From contig JALGQZ010000018.1 in NCBI GenBank assembly GCA_023105745.1, positions 20,606,132 to 20,670,131 of the forward strand: a stretch of DNA of 64,000 nt. The letters are read 5' to 3'. Source of the DNA: Austropuccinia psidii. Taxonomy: Eukaryota > Basidiomycota > Pucciniomycetes > Pucciniales > Sphaerophragmiaceae. The first letter of the stretch is position 1; each line of letters starts with the position of its first letter. The notes below the pieces were generated by a model that was not told the origin of the DNA, ran no database searches, and saw only the letters and a list, made by a program, of their open reading frames with translations. The position numbers and the translations under genes were made by a program. Below, piece after piece: positions 1 to 11,800 of this stretch.

Positions 1-134
1 ATTTTAAATTTCAAATTAATTCTAGCTCTGTATCTGAAGTTTATATTTATATTTTCATTTTTTTTGTACAATATGTAGAAATTGATTTTTATTTGTGGTC
101 TTTTTGGTATATAAAAATACTCCCAAGGCTCACT
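1..134 (-). repeat. LTR family A, first ~134 bp (3' LTR of the gypsy A copy)
   Basis: On the minus strand the sequence after the polypurine tract reads AGTGAGCCTTGGGAGTA, matching the LTR-A start TGTGAGCCTTAGATGTA at 54,282, and continues with ATACCAAAAAGACCACAAAT as in that LTR. The first base differs from TG, consistent with decay. The rest of the LTR lies outside the window. Confidence 0.75.
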
Positions 135-146
135 TTCCCTCCCCTA
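135..146 (-). other. polypurine tract of gypsy A
   Basis: Minus strand AGGGGAGGGAA immediately before the LTR-A start. The element at 54,270-54,281 has AGGGGGAGGTAA in the same place. It would prime plus-strand DNA synthesis in an intact element. Confidence 0.6.
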
Positions 147-1110
147 AAAAGATATTACTTTGGAATATTTCTATTTCTAGTGTTCCTGAACCTTCTGAGA
201 AGTTTTTTTATCTTCAGGTACATCTTTCTCTGATAACAATTCATCTTCACAAGTCGGGTCACTGTACCTTACAAGGTCTTCCCTTACTTTTTTATTCTAA
301 ATTTTCTTTCTTTGAGAACTTTGGTAATTTTTTTAGCACCAGATGATTCAACAGGTGTTTTATGCTGAGGGAAGTTTTCTGTTAAGGAGAATGTTTTAGA
401 ATCACCAGATTTGTAAGGTTTTATAAAGCTTGCTGGAAATTTACAATGCTTATTAATAAGCTCTTCAGATAGTTCTACTTAAGCAGAATTCTCCCCATAA
501 AGGGCCTTGATAACAGAACATCCTCAAAAGCAGTATTTGAGATTTTTGCATCCCTTGATGTTATTGAAGCCAGTGGTAGATAGAAGTACCAAATCCCCTA
601 CCTTAAAGTCTGGAGTAGCATGTGATTTGGCCCGTTTGTCTTTGACATATGCAAATAAGTCTTCCATGAATATGACTGCATGTGTTCTGGCTTTGTCTAT
701 CATTTCTTTGAAGCTAGCATCTGGGTGATGTACTTCAACCAACTTCTTATTCAAGGAATCTTGGGTTAGTCTGGAATTCCTCCATTTTCCTAGAATAGCA
801 AGAGTCTTATTGGTACTGGCATGAAGAGAAGTTTTGTCAGCAAGATCTAGTGCAGGCAGAAGGGTAAGCCAATAATGAGTGAATGAATCACAATATTCAA
901 GTTCTAGATAACATGCACAAATATCTGTCACCAACTAAGTTTGTAAATATTCTAGTCCATGATACTACTCTATTCCATATCACAAAGGCTGTATCTACAG
1001 CTATATCATCATTGTGACATGTTAAGAATATTTGGGGTCTTTTTAAACCTGTCGACAATAACCAGGCAGGAGTTATAGCTTTTATCACCTCCTGGTGGTG
1101 GGCCAGTCAC
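147..1110 (-). pseudogene. gypsy A integrase C-terminal half and chromodomain-like tail (broken)
   Basis: Two clear blocks on the minus strand. The block at 897-1,088 carries the integrase core stretch CHNDDIAVDTAFVIWNRVVS, matching [20 protein letters not shown] in the copy at 53.2 kb. The block at 524-934 carries the post-core region (LHASTNKTLAILGKW...KRAKSHATPDFKVGDLVLLS), the SH3-like GDLVLLS segment that follows the catalytic core in gypsy integrases. Downstream to ~150 the frame shifts, but VELSEEL, PVESSGAKKITKVLKERK and a PPT-proximal RNTRNRN tail are readable, corresponding to the chromodomain-like end. Stops and frameshifts separate the blocks, so no product is expected. Confidence 0.8.
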
Positions 1111-1732
1111 ACAATCCACATGGAAAATTGCCCAAGGTCTACTGCGTTCTTGGACTTTTCTCAATTTCCAAGTCTTTTTCCAGTGGATTCATTTGCCTTT
1201 TGGCAACTGTCACAAGTTTTGCAATATTATGCTAAACTGTTTTTGCCACATTGGAAACCATATGCATGTCTTGATTGTCTCTCTTGTTCTGTCCTCAGAT
1301 AGGTGTTCTGAGAAGGGGCTTTCATGGCATTGTTTTTATACAAGATTTATTGAGGACATGTCCAAAATTTCCATCAGACATATGTGTTTAGTCCTATGGT
1401 AAATTATGCCATCAAGAAATTAAATCTCCCTTCACCCCATGAATTTTGCATATTTCATCAAAGGAATGTATCAAGGATGTATCTTAATATTTTTTAGCAA
1501 GTAATTGGAATAGGATGCTCCAGTTTTTATCCTAAATTTATCTGTGCGTTACTTCCTCAAAAAAGGTGGTGTTGAGGTCAGTAACACTTATTCCTTCTAT
1601 TTAGATTTGTGGAGAAGCTTCTTCTGGCACATAAGCAGGATTTTTGATTTCATTTGGTAATGGCCATCTGCTTGGTCTATCTGCATTTTTCTGAATATTT
1701 ACATCTTTGTGTACACTGGTTGTACTACCTCT

Positions 1733-1999
1733 CTACTCTTGTATGGCTATTTGCCATCTGAGCATATGTCTGTTGGGGTTTTTCATGTTCAGAAGGGATT
1801 CCACAGTGGCACAATCTGTTATAACTTCAAAAACACATCCTTGGAAAGTAATTAAGTTTCTCCAATCCCCAAACAAGAAATAAAAAATACATCTGACATG
1901 CCACATATCTGGCTTCAGTGGGTTTGTTTCACCTAGATATAAAAAATATGGGTCTTTCAATGGTTTTTTCCTTAATAATCTGGACTTTATGAATTGCAT
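1733..1999 (-). pseudogene. gypsy A RNase H fragment
   Basis: The fragment contains [20 protein letters not shown] followed by [14 protein letters not shown]. The ITDC aspartate is one of the RNase H metal-binding residues, and the RWQIAIQE ending matches the gypsy B copy at 59.9-60.2 kb. The N-terminal half of this reading frame ([20 protein letters not shown]) is degenerate, and the first catalytic Asp/Glu motifs are not readable. It lies between RT (right) and integrase (left), as expected for a minus-strand pol. Confidence 0.75.
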
Positions 2000-2212
2000 C
2001 TCCTAGCCCATCTCCTTATCCATCAAAATAAAGCTTAAAGGCCAGCTTAAAATCTTCCATAAGTAAAAGTGGAGCAGTGGTTAAGGCTTGTGTTGGGAAT
2101 TCAAAGGCTTTGACTCTGTGAACAATTATTTCAAATACTGTGTCTTTGTAACACAATTTATAACAAGGTCTTGCTATGGATTCAAAGTATTTAATTTTCT
2201 GCCTTTAGTATG

Positions 2213-3319
2213 CTAAAAATCACAAAAATTACTGGATTCCCTTTTTGTTCTGAGGCATAGGTTTAAGTAATACTTCTTCAACTGTGTTTTTGTAATTTTA
2301 GGGGATAGACCAGATACTACATGTCCTGGGGCTTTGAGCTCCTTGTATCCAGAATGAACCCCTTCAGAGAAATTTTCATTTTTACAAATTTTATTTTTCC
2401 CAAAATTCCAGATAATTTGTACATGTGTTCTTGCCAGGTCTGAAACCATAAAACAATGTAATAAATGTAAATGATCAGCCATCCTTCTTAAAGCTCTTCA
2501 GGAAATATTTAATTCATCTTGATTTGAAAGTTTTAAAGTGCATTCTTGATACCAAAAGGCATCCTTAAATATTCATACACTCAAAAATGAACAATGATTC
2601 TAAAATATTTTCTAGCCCTTTGTTTCACTAAATTTTTGTGGAATCCCTTCAGGGAATCAATAGTGCTTATGTACACTGCTTGAGATTTTTCAGTGAAAAA
2701 AATTTGAATTTTTGGTATGGGATAACTGCCTGGGAAAGTGTAAATGTTCAGAGCTCCAAAGTTTCAAACCATTCTGGATTTTCCATCATGCCATGCCACT
2801 ATTACTGGTGTACATATTTCTACCTCTTCATTGTGGCCAACCTTTCTTATTACACCAAGGTGCAGAAGCTCTTTAATGTGAAGCTCAAGAAGATTTTCTC
2901 CTGATTTTGGGCTTGCTAGCTGTGAAGGCCTACTAAATAGTGGTGGATAAGGTCTCTCAATGCTCATTATAATTTTTATTTAATGACAAACAATTGCAAT
3001 TAACAGTTCTTTATCTGTTGCAAAAGATTCTTTGTGGTCATATGAGATGGTAGAGAGTTCATTTTCCTGTATGTCACTGAGATGAAGACCTACTTCAGCT
3101 TCATTCATTTGTTCTGAATTGAACTTCTCCAACTTCAATCTGACTGGTAATACTTTATCTACTGTAACTCCTCTTTTAAAAGGTAAAAAGGAAAATTTCT
3201 CATGTTTATTGTCACCAATTATAGATTATCTGTATTTGTTGTTATCTAAATCTATGCCATGCATGATTAAATAATCTTTTCCCAATATGAAATGGGTACT
3301 AGAGTTGTTTGAAATATAC
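2213..3319 (-). pseudogene. gypsy A protease end and reverse transcriptase (broken)
   Basis: From 3,319 leftward: STHFILGKDYLIMHGIDLDN is the distal part of the aspartyl protease, followed by a linker, then RT. RT begins at ~2,965 with IERPYPPL, KELLHLGVIRKVGHNEEVEI and VIVAWHDGKSRMV (fingers). Around 2,560 MPFGIKNA (RT domain 4) is readable. The catalytic loop that should be YIDD reads YIYY, so both metal-binding aspartates are gone. GHVVSGLSP follows. Stops and at least three frame changes interrupt it. The 5' side is truncated by the LTR-D sequence starting at 3,320. Confidence 0.82.
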
Positions 3320-4133
3320 TGTGGTATACCATGACTGTTCAGCTGAATAAATTTTTTATCTTTATGGGAATCATTTATATGAAAGAGGATACCAATAGCA
3401 TGAGCTCACCTTTAAGGGAAAATAACAGGAAAATAAGCATGGAAGAACACAAATGATATTTTATCAAGGAAGATTGACCACAGGTTTGCTCTGCCAGTGT
3501 CACCCCACTGCACTATCCAACACATAATGGTGATGGAAAGTACCCAAATCAAAGACATTTTTCAAGTTTCTCTGTAAATATTTTTTATGTATATATTTAT
3601 TTTAATATGCTTAAATATGAAAAATTGGGTGATTAATATAATCAGAGTTACAATGAGGATTCCAATTAATAAAGAGCAGAGCTGTAGGCATCATAGGGGA
3701 CATAGAAGGTTCAAGGAGTGGAACAAAACACCTATTGAGGTATTAATTTTGGGAAATTCCATGTATTTTTTGCTGTTATGAACCCCCCAAAGAGGGGATA
3801 AGAATCATTCAGTTCCTTTAAGAAATTAAATGTTTAATTTTGAAGACCGAAATAATTTATTGTTGAATTGGAATGGCCATATTACATCAACTTTTCTGTT
3901 AATGTGACCCCCAAATTTCTCATTGAAGCTCTAGAAATGAAGAGTGAGACTGGATGTTGGAAGGGATATGGTATGTATTAATTTGTTTTATGTTGTTTTT
4001 ACATATTATTTTTGCATAATTGTCATCTTTTAAGGCACCTCTGCAATGCCAGTAGGTTTGGAAAATTATTTTTTGGAAGAGAAAAGGAATGGTACATGTG
4101 AATGTGGTCACTACTTTGGGAGTCTCAGGAGAG

Positions 4134-5356
4134 GCCAACTGGCATAGTTGCACAGTGGGAAAGTAGCTGACACTGAAGCCATGGGGTTGCGCCAATCCCG
4201 TGCGTAGGCTACAGTGTCAGCTGTGGGGTCACCACAGTTGCGTGCTTCCCTGCTTTGAGTTTTGTTGAGCTGTGATTGATTTTTACTAGGATTTCTTTTA
4301 AAAAAAATCATAACAAAAAAATTAAAAACAAATCAAAAGATTGAAAAATTAAAAATTGAACAAAAAAATCAAAGAATAAATAAAAATTAAACAAATAAGA
4401 AATAAGTAATAAATAAGAATAATTAAAACCTAATTAAAAAATAAATCAGAAATAAATCAATAATAAATGAATGAATAAATAAATAATTTATAAAATAATC
4501 CATAAAAATAAATTAATAATAAATAAAAGACAAATAAAAAGTAAATAAAACATAAATAAGAAAAAAATAAAAAATAAAGAAAAAATAAAGAAAATTTCAG
4601 TGAAAAATAAACCAAAAGATAAATTAAAAGTAAAAAGAAAAAGATAATAATCAATAACAAAAAAATCAAATTAAAATATAACAAATAAAAACAAATAAAA
4701 TAAATAAAAATATAAATTAAAAATATCAACTCTCATTCCTTTTTATTTCTATTTCATCTTAATTTCATTTACATTTTACTTTATTTTTTTAATTTTATAT
4801 AACTTATTTTGTTTGAATTTTATTTCAATCTTACTTTAAATTTGTTTTTATTTTAATTTATTTCGAACTTATTTTAAATTTGTTTCAAATTTATTTCAAA
4901 TTTATCTCAAATCTATTTTAAATTTATGTTGAATTTATTTTAAATTTATTCTAAATTTATTTCAGATTTATTTTGAATTTATTTTAATTTTAACTTATTT
5001 CTAATTTATTTTTGAATTTAAATTTATTTTTAATTCATTGTAATTTGATTTTTATTTATTTTGAATTTATTTTAATTTTTTTTTCTTTCATTTTATCTTA
5101 TTTTTAATTTGTTTGAATTTTTAAATTTCAATTTTTATTTTTTTTTATTTTTCATTTTGATTTTTTGTGCAGTTTTTAACTGAAATGGGCCCTGCCACGT
5201 CACCTGCAGATTGAGTTGACCCCGCCAGCAGAAATAGGACCAGCTTCAGGGTTGGTGAAACACCTTTCCCATGGGTAAGCTTTTTCCCTGCTGTGTTGGT
5301 AAGGAGGATTCCTAAAGCTGAAATCTGCTAAGGTCATGGGTTCAAGCCACAGTGGC
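4134..5356 (+). other. tRNA-like segment of LTR-D, split by the MITE
   Basis: 4,134-4,150 (GCCAACTGGCATAGTTG) and 5,296-5,356 are the two halves of a 74-nt segment that is contiguous at 45,943-46,016 in the other LTR-D. Joined, the halves hold an A-box-like TGGCATAGTTGG and a B-box-like GGGTTCAAGCC, and end in CAGTGGC, which pairs with the 5' GCC-ACTG through a bulged A. The MITE inserted inside the A-box/D-arm region. Confidence 0.4.
4151..5295. mobile_element. MITE-like DNA element with 3-bp TSD
   Basis: 1,145-bp insertion recognised by comparing the two LTR-D copies. Ends are CACAGTGGGAAA and (inverted) CACAGCAGGGAAA, flanked on both sides by TTG, which occurs once at the empty site in the other LTR-D. 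A 3-bp TSD with CAC-type ends fits a CACTA/EnSpm-type non-autonomous element. Near the left end AGCTGACACTG and CAGTGTCAGCT (about 4,164-4,222) form an 11-bp perfect inverted repeat. The centre has a striking strand switch: ~4,310-4,730 is built of A-rich AAATAAA-type words and ~4,735-5,160 of T-rich TTTATTT-type words, so it can fold back on itself. No coding capacity; the long reading frames here are low-complexity artefacts. Confidence 0.75.
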
Positions 5357-5876
5357 AACATTTTGAAAATTTAGAATTTTTGGGAAGTGTTGGGAATATT
5401 TAGCAAGAATTAGGAATTTTCAGGAAGAATACGGGTAATACAGGTTAATAAAGAACACAGAAATTCATTCCTATATGTATTTTCAGAAAAAAATGTGAAG
5501 CCTAACCCACAAGTCAGCCCTCAAAGACCCAAAAACTATAATACAGTAGAATCACGTGACTGATTAGTAATCAATTGAGTAATACATGGAGATAAGGGCT
5601 TCAGGGCCAAAAATTAAGGTTGGCTGTATTTCACAGCCACATGTCACATGAATAGGTAAGATAAGAATGAATTGATCTGATTGGTCAGAAACACATCATA
5701 TCATTATGAAAATTGAAGTGAAGAAATCTGATTGGTCAGAAATCTACACTGGTGTCATGTCACGACACATTGCCCCTCCAAAGCCAAAATTAAAGTTTGC
5801 ACAGCTTCGTACAGCTACCAGGGGCTGAAAATTTCTAAGTACCTCTTTTTTGCACTCCTATGGAGGGCCCCACAGA

Positions 5877-5884
5877 TATAAATA
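5877..5884 (+). promoter_or_regulatory. TATA box of LTR-D
   Basis: GATATAAATAGAGGCCCTCT, followed by a pyrimidine-rich start region. The same motif (TATAAATA plus AGGCCCTCTCTCCC) sits in the corresponding place of the other LTR-D on the minus strand (45,407-45,414) and in the inverted pair (27,323-27,330), which supports it as the LTR promoter and sets LTR orientation. Confidence 0.6.
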
Positions 5885-7070
5885 GAGGCCCTCTCTCCCA
5901 CTTTTTCCTTTTTCCCCATCTAGAAATTGTAAATTGAATTGATTTTTTCTGATCCCTCTTCTAGGAGGTTCTACTAGAAATTTCTTTGATAATTTAAGCC
6001 TAGTAACTGAGTTTTGTTGTTGACAGAGGTCAAGAGAGCCAATAGTGTTGAAAGACTTTAATTCATCTCTTACTAGCAGGTAGACTAGTGCCTTATTTAA
6101 TTAGGATCTTAAAGCTTGAAGCGCATGAGCAAGGCATCTCTGGAATTTAGTGTATAAATCCTTAAACCCTAACCATTTTCAAATAGTTTTAGGCCAGTTT
6201 CTGTTGTAAACTTCCTCAAAGAGAGTAATTTTGCTTGTTTTAAGAGAAAAAAATGCACAACCAAGTTAATTTTATTACTTTTAGAATAAAAGTGGATTTG
6301 TATTTATTGGGTAATACCTAGTAAATTTTCATCAAGGAACAAAAAGAAAAAGCTTAAATTAAATACTTTAGTGTTTAGTTCAAGTTAATATTGAGCTTAT
6401 ACCAATTAGCTATTATTATTATTAAAAACCCAGAAGACTTTATATAATTTAATATTCCAATAGATTACCTCAAATACAATTAATCTAACTATATTATACT
6501 ATAATGTTGACAACTATTAGAGTAGTAGCCTATCCACCACATCACAAAGCGCTTTAAATATACTTTTACCCTTTCAAGTTTGTCAATTCAGAAAATTGAA
6601 TATTGTTGTTATCTTAGCTATTGGTTTCTATATTGATTCAAGTATTATCAAGAGAAGAATATTTTGTGGTTTTGTATTATAAAATAGTGTTTGCTGTTAT
6701 TTATTTACTTTTTATTATATTACTTTATATACTTTTTTACAATTATTTGGTGTAATCCACCCAGCCTTCTGAAAGTTTTAAAAAGAATTTATTTGTTAAG
6801 TTTTTAAATAACCATTGTTTTGGGAAGAGCAAAGTCTGATTAGAGATTTTTGAGTATAATATTTTCTGATCAAGCCACTATCAATAAGAAAATTGATTTG
6901 GTGAACTCAGTAAAGATAGCTTAGCATATCAGGAAGAGAAGTCTAGATTATTACAGCACACAAGCAGACCAAGGGTTACAAGTCTCAAACAGCAATTCAA
7001 AAATTTTTTCTTGTAATTTCCCCTTCCAGTTACTGCCTCATTTTATCTCAAACACATAGGAGTTCGCGCA

Positions 7071-7673
7071 TCAGGTGTCCCACCAGTGGCATGTCAGATA
7101 GGAATACCCTTAGCATCTCTTCAGCTTGATCTCAAAACAATAAAATTAATAAAATAAATATCTTTTGGAAACTGGAATCAAATAATCAGAAATAATCCTC
7201 ATCATCATCATCTGGATCTTATCATTATTATTACCCAGGAGAAGGATCAACACCACCAGAAAAAAATTTAAAAGGAATTATAGTAAACTAATTCCTAGAC
7301 CAAGACCAGAAGGAAACAAAAGGAAAAGAGTCAGAAGATTTTATTTCAACCTGATAAGACAATCCAAGAATTTAAAAAAAGGAAGTGTAGAGTAAGGAGG
7401 GAGTATTTAGAAAGTACAGAATACAGATCAGTCAAAATCAAAATTACCACCATTACCTGAAAATACTGTAGAAGGACAGTATGAGGAGGAAAGTGCGGAA
7501 GAAGATTAGAGTGAATATCTCATGAGGCTTTTCAAAGAGACACAAGAACAAATGGCACAGAAGTTACAGGATACTATCAAAAATCTAAGTAAAAAGAATG
7601 GGAAGAGAAGAGAATTAAAATCATATACACCAGGAGCTAGTCCCAGTGAACCCAGCTTACCTAGACATGTTAG
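7071..7673 (+). pseudogene. retroelement leader / gag-like remnant (unassigned)
   Basis: Sequence immediately right of the LTR-D end. Its position suggests internal DNA of the LTR-D element, but no clear primer-binding site is visible. An E/K/Q-rich reading frame runs to 7,673: EEESAEED, a stop, SEYLMRLFKETQEQMAQKLQ, then DTIKNLSKKNGKRRELKSYT. The helical, coiled-coil-like character resembles a Gag N-terminus, but no conserved domain can be named. It is cut at 7,674 by an LTR-A start. Confidence 0.35.
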
Positions 7674-8010
7674 TGTGAGCCTTATAGAGGTATTTTCATA
7701 TACCCAAAAGACCACAAATAACAAGATAAGATACAAATATAAATAGAATGAATTTATTTATATTATAGAAATTAAAATTAAAATATAAATACAAATTTAT
7801 ATGCAAAAGTAAAAATTTAATTATAATTTAAAATAAAAATTACATTAAATTTTAAAATTATGAAAATACATTTCTACTTGAAAAAATTAAGGAGAAATGA
7901 ATCTTTAATAAAATTAATGGAATGAAAATATTTTTGGTAAAAAGTTACATAAACTATATTCTAGATTTTTATCCAATAAATGAACATAAGAAAATTACTT
8001 CACTATTCAC
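7674..8010 (+). repeat. LTR family A fragment (5' ~340 bp)
   Basis: It begins TGTGAGCCTTATAGAGGTA and follows the LTR-A start at 54,282-54,625 through the shared CCAAAAGACCACAAATAA and a conserved AT-rich run. Similarity is lost near 8,010. No polypurine tract precedes it, so this is a truncated insertion, not the 3' end of the sequence to its left. Confidence 0.75.
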
Positions 8011-8640
8011 CAGGGAGAATCCCGCATCAATTGTTGGCAATTGACTTCATGTCAAGCAGGATAAAATTCAAGATCACGTCAAGAAAGCCTCTCACTCTAG
8101 TCTTACACCAAATCCCATGATATCAAAGCTCCTCTGTGCCTTCAACTGATATTCCTCTCCACCTGATCCTCCTGCAACCATCCAAAGGTTGGTAAAAATT
8201 ACACAAGACCCGCCTGTTTCCACATGCACACATCAAAGAGGTCCTTCAGCCAGTCTTGATTTAGAGAAGGGGTGTGTGACTTCCCAGGTCATCCATTGAA
8301 GGAGTATGCCTTAGTGGGATTGAAATCTTGCGGGTGACACTGGTGGGGCCCTCCACACAATACTGCAGGTGCATGGGTGTGACACATGCCTACAAAGGCA
8401 AAGCATGTGAGGGGCCTAATGTCAAGTGGCATCAACCATTTGCGTTGCAGTGGTGGGGGCGGGTGCATGTGCAGGTATGTAAGTGTGAGACATGCCCAAG
8501 AAGGCAAGAGAATGTGCGGATGTAATTTTCTGAAACCTACCTGCACAAAGCACTCATTAGGGCATGTGACCAGCTCCATGCTACTTACAAAAATCCAAAC
8601 TCTCATGCATGCAAGGTAATGCTGAGGCCCACTCATATGA
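8011..8640. other. unassigned, GC-richer patch with a diverged ~107-bp duplication
   Basis: No recognisable gene. 8,289-8,640 is GC-richer than its surroundings and contains two related blocks, GTGTGACACATGCC at 8,376 and GTGTGAGACATGCC at 8,483, each followed by AAGGCAA and ATGTG. A 115-residue minus-strand frame across it (C/H/P-rich) has no visible domain and probably results from the low stop density of this composition. Confidence 0.4.
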
Positions 8641-8819
8641 GTGTGTGGGTCATTTGATCATTGCAATTGGCTTATTCACACTGTACCCAATGTCAAAGTA
8701 GTAATTTCTTTGTGGAAATGTGAAATAATGGGCTTTGCTTGTCACAATGGCATGCCACTGTCACCAAATCTTGAGGAAGTTCTTTCTCTATCAAAATTCC
8801 GAATGAATTTGAGAGATTT

Positions 8820-11800
8820 TCATTTTTGTGTCACTATATTTTCAGAAAAAAGTGGAGACTCAATATCATGAAATAAAGGTTTTATCATTACACGCAGCCC
8901 GGATGACATCACTTTGTTATCATTAAATACACAGTGACCTTCTATTTCTTCTTCAGATATAATCAAGTGTCCATCAACAAAACCAAAAGCTTTATAAATA
9001 TTGAGATGCAGCCAATCTGGTAAGAAAGTCAGATCAATCTTCAAAGCTCTTAAGATCAGAAAGTTATTGTTCAGAATGCAATATGGCTCAGACACTTTAA
9101 AAATGCTATTAAAAATATCAAATTGTTGTGATTTACCCCTCATAAAACATATCACACTGTTGCTAACATTTTTGGATTCAGTTGAAAAGATATTTTTCCC
9201 AATATTAATGTTTGAAACTTGAAAATACCAAGGTGAGACAATCCTTGAACTGGGATGACTTGTGGATTGTATGGTAGTATCTAAGCTTCTCCCTTCAAGT
9301 ATTTCCCTTGTTGAATTAAAATTCTGTAAGTACTCAACCAGGCAATACTAATTTTGTTGGTCAAGGCGGGATGGTTTGTTATATTTTTGGTGATTGAATG
9401 GGGCAGGCAGATGTGATTCAAAAAGTTGTTTTATTTAACATGGGATGGATGGGGATTTCAGGAGAACAGAAAGGTTGGAACATCAAAATATATGTTGAAG
9501 TAAGGTTTTATCTATATCATCTATTCAGAGTTGCAAGAAGTTAGTCTTGTTCAGTTCATGCGTTTAATAAATGTGAAGATAGTTCTCTTATTGATTAACA
9601 TACATATTTTGTTATTTTTGGAATTTTTGCAAATACTCCAATAAAGGCCTCATAACCCCATGTGGCTGAAGCTTGTGCTGGGCCCTGACGTTGGAAGAGT
9701 TCTGGAATATGATCAGAAAAATGATGATTTGGTTTACTTTTCTTTTTTGGGAACAGGTGTTGATTTAAAAGGCAGAATCTTTCCCAATGTTCAGAAAATG
9801 CAGTTGAATCATCCATTGAAACAGTTAAACTTGTGGGAATGTTGATAGCACTAATCAAATGGAATGTATTCTTGGTTAGTTCATTTGCACGTTCTTCTGA
9901 TTGAACTATTTTTCTTTGAGTGTTGGGGGAATTTTGTTCATCTAATGACATCTGTTGACTGAGCATTAAAAATGGAATATAGATCTTGTATAAGAGAACC
10001 CATTCAGTGGCTTTTAAACTACCATGAGAGGGGGAACCCATTTTGCGGGGTAATCTTGTCCATGATGAGGGAATTATGGTATCAGATATGATTTGTTGAA
10101 GATTTTACAGAGCCTCATTGTTGATCTGGTGATCACTTAGTGCACTGATATCCAATTCAGAGGGGATGTAATCTCTGCAGAGCAACTAGATGGAGGTTTC
10201 ATGTGAGATGTGAGCATTGGTAGGTAATTTGTTTGGGTGGAAGTAGTGGGTAGTGACTCACTTATTATGTTTTCCGCCTCTCTTCTCAGGGAGCAGGCCT
10301 CTCTCATTGTGATTTGATCAAGAGAGCTGTTGGAGGTCATGGAATCTGAGTCTGAACTGTTGGTGTCATTGGATTTCCTGTGGGATCTGAAGTAAATTTT
10401 GGATTTGGACTCTGTAATGCACAATTTGAAAGCTGCATGATCTTTGAAAATTCCAAGTATTAAATTATGCATTATGTCCACATTAACCATTCTGGTTGCA
10501 TCACAATAGGAAGGTCTTCCAAAATTGAATATTGCACTCCATACTCAGAGAAAATTGCTTGTCTTTGTTGTGGGGATGCCCAAAGCCATTTCACAATGGT
10601 TGAGTTATGATTTTGGTATGAGCATGTGTAGTGAAATGAAAGACCAATTTCTTCAATTTTAGCCTTGTGAATAGTGAAAAAATTACAAAAGTTGTTGCCT
10701 GAATGGGAAATGAATCCAGTAAGCTTGCTCATGTCAACCACATCCACAATGGCTGTGAGGATGGAAAAACAGATAAAGGATCCTGAAGGACCTGTTGAGG
10801 TGGGTGAAAAATGGTAACCTTGCCATAGCTCTTTGAGCTCCTTGATGAGTGGCAATGATAGGTAATTCAATTGAAGGGCAGTTGGCTCCTTTGGACCAGG
10901 GATGATTCCTGCAACATGGAAATTCTCTGGCTTCAATCTTTCACTTGGGGAAAGATTAAGACAAATAAGCATGATGGGTCCAATGCTGGCCAACCAGGTT
11001 GACTTTCCATGTGCATTAAACCAGTCCACATAAATGGAGAAGTCCAATGCACTGTGAATAATGGACATTAATGGGGGTTCATTGATATTTCTAGTGCCAT
11101 TGAAGCATCTCCAGACCAATCCATCCAGATGTCACATTTGGGGGAACCTTTGGGAATTTGGGATTGTTGATGTTGATTAAGAATTTCCATAATTCCAGTC
11201 TGCTGGAGAAATATGGAAAGCAAATTTTTGAATTGTTGATAAATGAAATGTTTTGTTGGGATAAACCTTTGCTTCAGGTTGATTGTTTGTTGGGTGCAGG
11301 GTTCAAATGAATTGATGAATTTGCCTAATGATTGTGTGCAAGGGGGATCATGATCATTTGGGTCATTATGACCTTGACAGTAGGGTTGGTTAGTTGTGAA
11401 AAATTCAGTAAGGCCATTAAGAAAGAAACATTGAGGACAACATATATAGCTTTGAATCACTGGCTCCAATTGGAGATCTTCAAATATGGTACTGAGATCT
11501 TGAGGCATATGGAATGCAGGAGTGGGGTTACCACCTGAGCTTGAGAGACTGGACTTGATCAGCAGGTTAAGGTTGGCATTAAGAATGTGTGAAGCCCTGA
11601 GGGGTATATTATACCTTAATGATATAATGTCAGCTATAATAATTCCAAGGTCTTGTGGGGAAAGGTTTGGACTTCCGCTGTATGGTTTCTGTGCAGTTGA
11701 AGTGAGACACTCTGGTGTGGATAATGTGCTTTGTGTCAATTGATAATAATAAGCTGGGAAAATTTGATCCAATAGAATCTGCGGGCACTCAGATCCTGAT

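Larger units (their letters stand above)
1..3319 (-). mobile_element. Ty3/gypsy family A element, 3' part
   Basis: Minus-strand remnant of a chromodomain-type Ty3/gypsy retrotransposon. Reading leftward from 3,319 the domains come in the usual order: end of protease, reverse transcriptase, RNase H, integrase, chromodomain-like tail, polypurine tract (135-146), then the start of the 3' LTR. It is the same family as the element at 48.0-54.3 kb, which keeps protease and integrase but has lost RT/RNase H, so the two copies complement each other for annotation. The frame is broken many times and the RT active site is destroyed. The protease end is cut at 3,319 by an LTR of another family (D). The left side runs out of the window. 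Confidence 0.85.
3320..7070 (+). repeat. LTR family D, plus orientation, carrying a MITE insertion
   Basis: Reverse-complement homology with the solo LTR at 44,150-46,812 runs end to end: it starts TGTGGTATACC and ends AGGAGTTCGCGCA (the other copy ends AGGAGTTCCCACA). A TATA box lies at 5,877. It is ~1.1 kb longer than the other copy because of the MITE at 4,151-5,295. The flanks show no target-site duplication: GTATAC on the left and TCAGG on the right. So it is either the 5' LTR of an element whose internal start is at 7,071, or a rearranged copy. The left flank is gypsy A protease coding DNA. Confidence 0.8.

Noticed and set aside
4457..4729. 90-residue minus-strand ORF made of F/Y/L/I
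   Set aside because: Pure low-complexity translation of the A-rich arm of the MITE.
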